From NCBI GenBank assembly GCA_903848435.1, contig CAINGG010000334.1, positions 1-8,116 of the forward strand: 8,116 nucleotides of DNA, given 5' to 3'. This stretch comes from an uncultured Actinomycetes bacterium (GTDB lineage Bacteria > Actinomycetota > Actinomycetes > S36-B12). Below are positions 1 to 5,669 of the stretch, one piece after another (position 1 is the first letter of the stretch; every line of letters begins with the position of its first letter). The position numbers and the translations under genes are program-made. Below the pieces are notes generated by a model. The model was not told the DNA's origin. It made no database searches and saw only the letters and a list, made by a program, of their open reading frames with translations.

Positions 1-894
1 GGCACGCCGCCGGTCTCCCTCGCCGGTCGTGTGGGTGCCTACGTCGCGGTGACCAAGCCGCGGATCATCGAGCTGCTCCTGGTCACGACCCTTCCGACGA
101 TGTTCCTCGCGGCCGGCGGCTGGCCGCCGTTGGCCACGGCCGTGGCCGTGGTCGCCGGAGGGGCCTTGGCCGCCGCGGGCGCCAACACCTTCAATTCCGT
201 CTACGACCGGGATATCGATTCGCTCATGGGTCGCACGGCGCACCGGCCGATGGTCTCCGGGATCATCAGTCCGCGCGCCGGGATCGCCTGGGGCCTGACC
301 CTCTCGGCGATCAGCGTCATAGTCCTCGGAGTGTTCGCCAATCTCCTGTCGGCGGCATTGGCCGCGATCGCCATCGCGTTCTACGTCTTCGGCTACACCA
401 TGCTGCTCAAGCGACGCACCCCGCAAAACATCGTCTGGGGCGGTGCCGCAGGTTGCATGCCGGTGCTCATCGCGTGGGCAGCCGTGACCGGATCGCTGAC
501 GTGGGCGCCCATCGTGCTGTTCCTGATCATCTTCCTGTGGACGCCCCCGCACTACTGGCCCTTGTCGTTGCGATACCGCGACGACTATGCGGCTGCGGGG
601 GTGCCCATGCTGCCCGTCGTGGCAGAGCGGCGTGTCGTAGCCCGTCAGATTGTTCTCTATTCATGGCTGATGGTCGCCGCATCACTCGCGCTGATCCCCG
701 TGGCGCCCATGGGCTGGGTCTACTCCATCGCCGCGATCGGCCTGGGCGCGGTCTTCCTCATCGAGGCCTACCGCCTGCGCGCGCGTGCCATCCGAGACGA
801 CGGCGACGCCCGGCCGATGCGCCTCTTTCACTGGTCGATCACGTATCTCGCGCTGCTCTTCCTCGCGGTCGCGATCGATCCCTTCGTGGCCTGA
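1..894 (+). CDS. ctaB: Protoheme IX farnesyltransferase (heme O synthase), 5' partial
   Basis: Transfers a farnesyl group from farnesyl diphosphate to heme B, giving heme O, the precursor of heme A for aa3-type cytochrome c oxidase; it is an integral membrane protein of the UbiA prenyltransferase superfamily. The frame is open to base 1 and reads GTPPVSLAGR before a GTG at 31. Family members usually carry an N-terminal extension before the 'YVAxTKPRIIELLL' segment and no Shine-Dalgarno precedes 31, so the true start probably lies upstream of the window; 297 codons are visible. Seen: the first Asp-rich prenyl-binding motif NTFNSVYDRDID (bases 184-219), the loop WTPPHYWPLSLRYRDDY (about 538-588) with the second acidic motif, and many hydrophobic segments consistent with about nine membrane helices. 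The gene ends with TGA at 892-894, directly against the stop of the convergent ctaA, whose product uses heme O. Identity is near certain; only the start is open. Confidence 0.95.
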   Translation, partial: GTPPVSLAGRVGAYVAVTKPRIIELLLVTTLPTMFLAAGGWPPLATAVAVVAGGALAAAGANTFNSVYDRDIDSLMGRTAHRPMVSGIISPRAGIAWGLTLSAISVIVLGVFANLLSAALAAIAIAFYVFGYTMLLKRRTPQNIVWGGAAGCMPVLIAWAAVTGSLTWAPIVLFLIIFLWTPPHYWPLSLRYRDDYAAAGVPMLPVVAERRVVARQIVLYSWLMVAASLALIPVAPMGWVYSIAAIGLGAVFLIEAYRLRARAIRDDGDARPMRLFHWSITYLALLFLAVAIDPFVA

Positions 895-901
895 TCAGGC
901 C
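888..901. repeat. Perfect 14-bp palindrome holding the ctaB and ctaA stop codons
   Basis: GGCCTGATCAGGCC reads the same on both strands. Its centre TGATCA supplies TGA for ctaB (892-894, plus) and TGA for ctaA (895-897, minus). In RNA from either strand it can fold as a 5-bp stem (GGCCT/AGGCC) with a GATC loop. No T-run follows on either side, so it is not a classical intrinsic terminator. It might slow or end converging transcripts, protect 3' ends, or be chance in GC-rich DNA. Confidence 0.6.
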
Positions 902-1866
902 GCTACGGGCAAGACGCCGCGCGAGCGCAGTCGCAGCAGTACCAGCACCGCCAGGGCCCACACCGTTGTGGCCCCCATCATGTGTATGGCGACGAGGATC
1001 CACGGGAGCCCCGTGAAGTACTGCGTGTAGCCCACGAGTCCCTGTGCCAATGCAACACCGAGGAGCCACCACGCGGCCGCGCGCGCACGAGGAGGCCCCG
1101 CGGACACGGCCAGTGCCACGATCATGCCCACGAGCAGGCCGAGGAAGAGCAGCACCGAGTCGGCGTGCAGCCACGACACGGTGCGCGGGTCGATGCCGAA
1201 GCGGGCCTCCGTATCGGCGTCTCCCGAATGCGGGCCACTGCCGGTGACCACGACGCCCAGTACGACGACCACGGCGGTGACCGCGACCAGTGCACGGCCC
1301 AGCCAGCGCACGGGCACGGCGACGAGCGGGACGACGGGAGTGTCGCCGGGCTCCCCGGCGCGCACGACGAGCAGTGTGCAGCCCGCGATGATCACCATGG
1401 AGACCAGGAAGTGGCCGGCGACGGCCCAGGGGTTGAGACCGGTCAGGACCGTGATGCCGCCGAGCACCGCCTGGGTGACGGTGCCGATGATGGGCACGGC
1501 CGCCAAGGCGACGACGGGCCCCCGCGCCGGGAGGCCCGACCGTCGCGAACGACGCCACCAGAGGATGGCGGCGACGATGGCTGCCACGGCCAAGATGGCC
1601 AGCACGAAGGTCAGTAGGCGATTGCCGAACTCGACGTACTTGTGCCAGGCCTCCTCCTGCCGCGAGGTCGGGACGTAGGAGCCGTCGACGCACTCCGGCC
1701 AGGTGGGGCAGCCGAGGCCCGACCCGGTCAGCCGGACAATGCCTCCGGTGACGACGATCGCCATTTGCGCGATGAGATTGGCGAAGAAGAGCCGGCGCAG
1801 CCACCGGGGCGCCTGCCCGTCGCTGGCCGACGGCGCACGCGACGCCGTGTCGACAGTCGCGCTCAT
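895..1866 (-). CDS. ctaA: Heme A synthase (COX15/CtaA family)
   Basis: Oxidises the C8 methyl of heme O to a formyl group, giving heme A for cytochrome c oxidase, in the cytoplasmic membrane. The 323-residue protein begins with ATG at 1866-1864 after a weak AGG-type ribosome site. Seen: the family signature GGIVRLTGSGLGCPTWPEC (residues 41-59) with a Cys pair C53/C59 like the extracytoplasmic disulfide of Gram-positive CtaA; the catalytic-type acidic residue in HKYVEFGNRLLT (H75, E79); and candidate heme-ligand or conserved histidines H152 (NPWAVAGHF), H213 (TGSGPHSGD), H234 (SWLHAD) and H295 (AIHMMGATTVW). The hydrophobic pattern fits eight membrane helices in two similar halves, and the length is usual for actinobacterial members. 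It lies 17 bp downstream of the ABC permease on the same strand, so it is probably the last gene of that operon, and it converges on ctaB, which makes its substrate. An antisense Arg-rich reading frame over the same bases is only a high-GC shadow. Confidence 0.94.
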   Translation of the reverse strand: MSATVDTASRAPSASDGQAPRWLRRLFFANLIAQMAIVVTGGIVRLTGSGLGCPTWPECVDGSYVPTSRQEEAWHKYVEFGNRLLTFVLAILAVAAIVAAILWWRRSRRSGLPARGPVVALAAVPIIGTVTQAVLGGITVLTGLNPWAVAGHFLVSMVIIAGCTLLVVRAGEPGDTPVVPLVAVPVRWLGRALVAVTAVVVVLGVVVTGSGPHSGDADTEARFGIDPRTVSWLHADSVLLFLGLLVGMIVALAVSAGPPRARAAAWWLLGVALAQGLVGYTQYFTGLPWILVAIHMMGATTVWALAVLVLLRLRSRGVLPVAA

Positions 1867-1883
1867 GCGATCAGCCTACGTTG

Positions 1884-2624
1884 TTAGTCCCAGCGGAAGG
1901 TCCGGGCGGCTATCAGGGCGCCCACGACTCCCCAGCCGACCAGGATCGCGGCGTCCATGAGCAAACTCCCCGGGCCGCCGGCGAGCAGAGATCGCAAGGC
2001 ATCGCCCAGCGCAGCGGATGGCAGAGCACCGACGAACGCTGCCAGCGGGCCGGGCAGTGCACTGGCGGGTACGGCGGTGCCGCCGACGAAGAGCAACACC
2101 AGAAAGACGCCATTGGCCACGGCGAGAGTGGCCTCCGCGCGCAGCGCGCCACCGAGGGCGAATCCCAGGGCGCCGAAGGCGAGTGAGCCGAGGATGACGA
2201 AGCCGAGCGCCCCGAGCGCGCTGAGGCTGGGCCGCCAACCCAGGAGAGAGGCGGCGAGTGCGAGCACGAGCGACTGGACGACGACGATCGCGAGAGTCGC
2301 CAGGGAACGCGCGGCCAGGATGCTCGTGCGACTGAGCGGAGTCGTGGCGAGCATGAGCAATGCGCCCGAGCGGCGATCGAAGCCCACGCTGATGGCGAGC
2401 GACGTGAAGGCACTAGACAGGACAGCCACTGTCAGGACCCCTGCCAGTGCTGCATCGACACGCGCAACGCCGGGGGGAACGTCGAGTGAGATGAAGGTCG
2501 ACAGGGTCAGGACCAGCAGTAGAGCCAGCGGGATGAGGACCGTGAGGAGCAGTTGCTCGCCATTACGCACGACGACGCGCACATCGAAACGCGCCTGTGT
2601 GAGCACCAGCCGCGCGCTGGTCAT
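1884..2624 (-). CDS. ABC-2 type transporter permease
   Basis: Membrane subunit of an exporter-type ABC transporter, 246 residues, paired with the ATPase just upstream. The ATG at 2624-2622 overlaps the ATPase TGA as ATGA, the usual coupled arrangement; a longer reading frame upstream to 2921 only runs through the ATPase gene and is not used. Seen: an amphipathic N-terminal part (MTSARLVLTQARFDVRVVVRNGEQ) followed by about six hydrophobic segments, near residues 25-45, 60-80, 105-128, 133-157, 165-186 and 220-240, as in ABC-2/DrrB-like permeases. The tail AARTFRWD resembles the common 'FRW' ending of this group. No soluble domain or substrate-specific motif is visible, so the cargo is unknown. 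From my knowledge of actinobacterial genomes, an ABC-2 pair often sits between sufR and ctaA and is often labelled 'antibiotic transport' without proof. The position before ctaA suggests a role linked to heme or oxidase biogenesis, but that is inference. Confidence 0.88.
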   Translation of the reverse strand: MTSARLVLTQARFDVRVVVRNGEQLLLTVLIPLALLLVLTLSTFISLDVPPGVARVDAALAGVLTVAVLSSAFTSLAISVGFDRRSGALLMLATTPLSRTSILAARSLATLAIVVVQSLVLALAASLLGWRPSLSALGALGFVILGSLAFGALGFALGGALRAEATLAVANGVFLVLLFVGGTAVPASALPGPLAAFVGALPSAALGDALRSLLAGGPGSLLMDAAILVGWGVVGALIAARTFRWD

Positions 2625-3538
2625 GACGCCGCCTCGCTTTCGGCGACCAGACGCACGTAGGCATCCTCGAGGGATCCCTGGCCCGCCCGCAGGTTGCGAG
2701 GCATGACGCCGTGCTGCGCGCACCAGGAGGTGACGGTCGCGAGCACGCGCGGGTCCACGGGGCCGCGAACGACGTAACGACCGGGGGAGGCCTCCGTGGC
2801 CGAGAAGCCCTCGGGTAGTGCGTGGAGCAGTCCGGGGATGTCGAGGTGGACCGGTCCGTCGAAGGCCACCTGGTCGCTGGCCTGCGCCAGTAGGTCTGCC
2901 AATGACGACTCGACGATGCACCGCCCGCCGGCCACGATCGCGATGTCGTCGCAGAGTGCCTCGGCCTCGTCCAGCAGGTGGGTTGCCAGCACGACGGTCA
3001 CCCCACCATCGCGAAGGTCGCGCACCAGCTCCCAGACCAGTCCGCGTCCCCGCGGGTCGAGACCGGCCGTGGGCTCATCGAGGATGACCATGCGCGGCGC
3101 CCCCACCAGGGCGCACGCCAGGCTCACCCGACGCCGCTCGCCGCCGGACAGGCGACGGATGGGGGTGCCGCCGAAGGCGTCGATGCCGAGTCGCTCGATG
3201 AGAGGCTGCGCGCTCTCGGGGGCACCTCGCAGGGCGGCCACGTGGCGGACCAACTCGGGCCCGCGGGCACCGGTCGGCAGGCCCTCCTCCTGCAGCATGA
3301 CGTGGAGGTCCCGCCTCGCCTCCGGCCGGCCGGGGCGCCCCCCGAGCGTCTCCGCGCGGCCCCGTGAGACCGGGGTCAGGCCCGCCAGCACGGCCACGGC
3401 CGTGGACTTGCCGGCCCCATTGGGACCCAGGAGACCCGTGACTCGGCCCGCGGCCACGGTCAGGCTCAGGCGGTCCACGCCGCGGATCCCATGACGGCCG
3501 TAGGTGACGGTCACATCGTCGAGGAGCGCCGCGGGCAC
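2621..3538 (-). CDS. ABC transporter ATP-binding protein
   Basis: Cytoplasmic ATPase that powers the ABC-2 permease encoded next to it; 305 residues. Seen in order: Walker A GPNGAGKST (residues 38-46, K44), Q-loop glutamine in MLQEEG (Q83), ABC signature LSGGERRR (130-137), Walker B and catalytic glutamate MVILDEP (D154, E155), D-loop AGLDPRG, and H-loop ATHLLDEAE (H187). All catalytic motifs are intact. About 90 residues follow the nucleotide-binding core and end in SLEDAYVRLVAESEAAS, the usual C-terminal region of DrrA-like exporters. The start is GTG at 3538-3536: a stop codon lies in frame only four codons upstream (3550-3548), so no earlier start is possible, and later ones would cut the first strand of the fold. 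No Shine-Dalgarno is seen; a TAGACT hexamer six bases upstream suggests a leaderless message. It is the first gene of the leftward operon and is divergent from sufR, 56 bp away. Substrate unknown. Confidence 0.92.
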   Translation of the reverse strand: MPAALLDDVTVTYGRHGIRGVDRLSLTVAAGRVTGLLGPNGAGKSTAVAVLAGLTPVSRGRAETLGGRPGRPEARRDLHVMLQEEGLPTGARGPELVRHVAALRGAPESAQPLIERLGIDAFGGTPIRRLSGGERRRVSLACALVGAPRMVILDEPTAGLDPRGRGLVWELVRDLRDGGVTVVLATHLLDEAEALCDDIAIVAGGRCIVESSLADLLAQASDQVAFDGPVHLDIPGLLHALPEGFSATEASPGRYVVRGPVDPRVLATVTSWCAQHGVMPRNLRAGQGSLEDAYVRLVAESEAAS

Positions 3539-3544
3539 CCGGGC

Positions 3545-3550
3545 AGTCTA
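3545..3550 (-). promoter_or_regulatory. Candidate -10 element for the leftward ABC-ctaA operon
   Basis: Read on the minus strand this is TAGACT, a match to the actinobacterial TANNNT -10 pattern. It ends six bases before the GTG of the ATPase, so transcription would begin at or next to the start codon, giving a leaderless mRNA; this fits the absence of a Shine-Dalgarno. No convincing -35 hexamer is seen at 16-18 bp. The T of TAGACT is also part of the in-frame stop that bars an earlier start. Confidence 0.5.
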
Positions 3551-3560
3551 GGGGCGGGAG

Positions 3561-3588
3561 TTGCGCCCGGCGAGAATTCCGACACACT
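3561..3588 (+). promoter_or_regulatory. Candidate sufR/suf operon promoter
   Basis: TTGCGC at 3561-3566 (TTG of the -35 consensus) is followed after 16 bp by CACACT at 3583-3588, which keeps the A and final T of the TANNNT -10 pattern. The six bases after it lead to GTG at 3595, so the message would start at the sufR start codon without a leader. The -10 lies inside the CACAC-N5-GTGTG inverted repeat, so a repressor bound there would block the promoter. Assigned from spacing and partial consensus only. Confidence 0.45.
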
Positions 3589-3598
3589 AGGGGTGTGA
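3583..3598. promoter_or_regulatory. Putative SufR operator (CACAC-N5-GTGTG)
   Basis: CACAC at 3583-3587 and GTGTG at 3593-3597 form a perfect 5-bp inverted repeat around TAGGG. Shifted by one base, the same site reads ACACT-N5-TGTGA, which as I recall is the form described for the mycobacterial SufR site; I cannot verify this here. It covers the candidate -10, the expected +1 and the sufR GTG start, a placement typical of autorepression. It is flanked by two direct copies of AATTCC (3575-3580 and 3599-3604). Binding by SufR is inferred. Confidence 0.55.
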
Positions 3599-4260
3599 AA
3601 TTCCCTGGGGCCGGTGCCGAGCGGGTCGCTCGTGCCCTTCTCGTCGGCGGTCCGGCGACTGCCGTTGAGCTTGCCGCGCGCCTGCACAGCAGCTCGACCG
3701 TCGTACGCCGCCACCTCGAGGCCCTCACCTCCGATGGACTCGTCGTCGCGACAGACGGACGGCCCTACGGCCCGCGGCCGGTTCGAGGCCGCGGGCGCCC
3801 CGCCCGTGTCTTCGCCCTCACCGATGAGGGCCGTCACGTCTTCGATGTCGCCTACGACGACGTCGCCGTCGGCGCGCTTCGCTATCTCCGAGCATCTGGC
3901 GGCGACGATGCTGTGCGCGGCTTTGCACGGCAGCGTGCCGCCGAAATGGTCGCGCGCTATCGCGCAAGCGTCGACCAGCAGCCCAGCCCTGGCGATCGGC
4001 TCGACGCGCTCGCCGGACTCCTCAGCGCCGACGGCTATGCAGCGACCGCCGCGTTCGGTGACGCGGGTCCGCAACTCTGCCAGCATCACTGCCCGGTCAG
4101 TCACGTCGCCAGTGAGTTCCCCGAGGTCTGCGAAGCCGAGACGCAGGCGTTCGAAGACCTGCTCGGCACACACGTACTCCGTCTCGCGACCATCGGTCGA
4201 GGCGACGGCGTCTGCACCTCGCTGGTCCCCTCTCTCATGAACCGGAGGACTTCCGCATGA
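3595..4260 (+). CDS. sufR: SufR-type iron-sulfur-sensing transcriptional repressor
   Basis: DNA-binding regulator that, in related bacteria, carries an Fe-S cluster and represses the suf operon when clusters are plentiful. The 221-residue protein starts at GTG 3595, the first start codon in this frame after the promoter; there is no Shine-Dalgarno. Seen: an N-terminal winged helix (residues about 8-78) with helix-turn-helix ATAVELAARLHSSSTVVRRHLEALTSDGLV in short and a basic wing RGRGRPARVFALTDEG; a middle helical part; and a C-terminal cysteine cluster in LCQHHCPVSHVA and FPEVCEAE, then GDGVCTSLVP. The cysteines are C162, C166, C179 and C207 (C-X3-C-X12-C-X27-C), suited to bind a [4Fe-4S] or [2Fe-2S] cluster. 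As first gene of the suf operon with an inverted repeat over its own start, it is probably autoregulated. Its TGA overlaps the sufB ATG (ATGA), so the two are translationally coupled. Family assignment is firm; the cluster type is inferred. Confidence 0.9.
   Translation: MKFPGAGAERVARALLVGGPATAVELAARLHSSSTVVRRHLEALTSDGLVVATDGRPYGPRPVRGRGRPARVFALTDEGRHVFDVAYDDVAVGALRYLRASGGDDAVRGFARQRAAEMVARYRASVDQQPSPGDRLDALAGLLSADGYAATAAFGDAGPQLCQHHCPVSHVASEFPEVCEAETQAFEDLLGTHVLRLATIGRGDGVCTSLVPSLMNRRTSA
4244..4249 (+). promoter_or_regulatory. sufB ribosome binding site
   Basis: GGAGGA lies inside the end of sufR, seven bases before the sufB ATG at 4257. It is the strongest Shine-Dalgarno match in the operon and fixes the sufB start within the ATGA overlap. 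Confidence 0.75.
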
Positions 4261-5669
4261 CCGCTTCCACGCACCCCGAGCTCGACGGCCTCGGCCGCTA
4301 CGAATACGGCTGGCGCGACGCCGACCACGCGGGCTCCATCGCCAAGCGCGGCCTCAACGAAGACGTCGTGCGTGAGATCAGCGCGCTCAAGAGCGAGCCG
4401 CAGTGGATGCTCGACCTGCGACTCAAGGGCTTGCGCCTGTTCGAGAAGAAGCCCATGCCCACGTGGGGCTCCAACCTCAGCGGCATCGACTTCGACAACA
4501 TCAAGTACTTCGTGCGATCGACAGAGAAGCAGGCGACAAGCTGGGACGAGCTACCGGACGACATCAAGTCCACCTACGACCGGCTCGGCATTCCCGAGGC
4601 CGAGAAGCAGCGCCTGATCGCCGGTGTCGCTGCGCAGTACGAGTCCGAGGTGGTCTACCACAAGATCCGCGAGGACCTCGAGGAGCAGGGGGTCATCTTC
4701 CTCGACACTGACACGGGCCTGCGCGAGCACGAGGAGATCTTCAAGGAGTACTTCGGCTCGGTCATCCCGGTGGGCGACAACAAGTTCGCGGCACTCAACA
4801 CGGCGGTGTGGTCCGGGGGATCGTTCATCTACGTGCCCCCGGGGGTCAACGTCGAGATCCCGCTGCAGGCCTACTTCCGCATCAACACGCGCAACATGGG
4901 CCAGTTCGAGCGCACCCTCATCATCGTCGACGAGGGTGCCTACGTCCACTATGTCGAAGGGTGCACGGCGCCCATCTACTCATCGGATTCGCTGCACTCG
5001 GCCGTGGTGGAGATCGTGGTCAAGAAGGATGCTCGCTGTCGCTACACCACCATTCAGAACTGGTCCAACAACGTCTACAACCTCGTGACCAAGCGGGCCG
5101 CCGCTCACGCCGGAGCCACCATGGAGTGGATCGACGGCAACATCGGGTCCAAGGTGACCATGAAGTACCCCGCGGTGTGGATGCTGGGTGAGCACGCCAA
5201 GGGCGAGACGCTCTCCGTGGCGTTCGCGGGGGAGGGCCAGCACCAGGACGCCGGCGCCAAGATGGTCCACGCAGCGCCGCATACCTCGTCGACCATCGTG
5301 TCCAAGTCCGTCGCCCGCGGCGGTGGGCGCACCTCCTACCGAGGGCTCGTCCAGGTCTTGGAGGGCTCGCATGGTTCACGCAGCACGGTCAAGTGCGACG
5401 CGCTTCTCGTCGACGACATCTCGCGCAGCGACACCTACCCCTACGTCGACGTCCGCGAGGACGACGTATCCATGGGTCACGAGGCCACTGTTTCCAAGAT
5501 CAGCGAGGACCAGCTGTTCTACCTGATGTCGCGTGGCATGTCCGAAGACGAGGCCATGGCGATGATCGTGCGCGGCTTCGTCGAGCCGATCGCGCGGGAG
5601 CTCCCGATGGAGTACGCCCTCGAGCTCAACCGCCTCATCGAACTGCAGATGGAAGGAGCCGTCGGCTAA
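4257..5669 (+). CDS. sufB: Fe-S cluster assembly scaffold protein SufB
   Basis: Scaffold subunit of the cytoplasmic SufBC2D complex that receives persulfide sulfur from SufS and builds a nascent Fe-S cluster. The 470 residues are the usual length for actinobacterial SufB. Seen: N-terminal GRYEYGWRDADHAGSIAKRG and conserved SGIDFDNIKYFVRSTEKQ; the parallel beta-helix core; YVHYVEGCTAP with C236; STVKCDALL with C380; and MGHEATVSK with H408-E409. By spacing these match, as I recall E. coli numbering, C254, C405 and H433-E434, the sulfur entry residue and cluster-site residues. R208, N210, Q267 and W269 also fall at spacings that fit the sulfur-transfer tunnel. The C-terminal SufC-binding part DQLFYLMSRGMSEDEAMAMIVRGF is complete. 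No intein interrupts it, unlike many mycobacterial SufB genes. It overlaps sufR by 4 bp and sufD by 1 bp (TAATG). Identification is certain on sequence likeness. Confidence 0.97.
   Translation: MTASTHPELDGLGRYEYGWRDADHAGSIAKRGLNEDVVREISALKSEPQWMLDLRLKGLRLFEKKPMPTWGSNLSGIDFDNIKYFVRSTEKQATSWDELPDDIKSTYDRLGIPEAEKQRLIAGVAAQYESEVVYHKIREDLEEQGVIFLDTDTGLREHEEIFKEYFGSVIPVGDNKFAALNTAVWSGGSFIYVPPGVNVEIPLQAYFRINTRNMGQFERTLIIVDEGAYVHYVEGCTAPIYSSDSLHSAVVEIVVKKDARCRYTTIQNWSNNVYNLVTKRAAAHAGATMEWIDGNIGSKVTMKYPAVWMLGEHAKGETLSVAFAGEGQHQDAGAKMVHAAPHTSSTIVSKSVARGGGRTSYRGLVQVLEGSHGSRSTVKCDALLVDDISRSDTYPYVDVREDDVSMGHEATVSKISEDQLFYLMSRGMSEDEAMAMIVRGFVEPIARELPMEYALELNRLIELQMEGAVG
5653..5658 (+). promoter_or_regulatory. 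sufD ribosome binding site
   Basis: AAGGAG near the end of sufB, ten bases before the ATG at 5669, supports that start over the much longer open frame that begins inside sufB at 5393. Confidence 0.6.

Noticed and set aside
31..33. GTG as the true start of ctaB
   Set aside because: The frame is open to the window edge, there is no Shine-Dalgarno, and family members normally have an N-terminal stretch before this point.
982..1678. Plus-strand frames antisense to ctaA rich in Asp, Gly, His or Arg, Thr
   Set aside because: Composition follows from the antisense of a GC-rich membrane protein gene; no ribosome site or family likeness.
839..1804. Long Arg/His-rich minus-strand frame overlapping ctaA
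   Set aside because: A high-GC shadow of ctaA in another phase, without recognisable domain; it also crosses the ctaB end.
2625..2921. N-terminal extension of the permease reading frame up to 2921
   Set aside because: It lies wholly within the ATPase gene in another phase and is Arg/Gly/Pro-rich without membrane character; the ATGA junction at 2621-2624 gives the natural start.
3539..3570. Dyad CCGGGC (3539-3544) and GCCCGG (3565-3570) in the divergent control region
   Set aside because: Short all-G/C arms 20 bp apart are expected by chance in DNA of this composition, and no regulator is suggested.
5393..5668. Extension of the sufD reading frame upstream into sufB
   Set aside because: Composition is that of a shadow frame of sufB; ATG 5669 with AAGGAG and the family N-terminus GREEEWRF supports the shorter protein.
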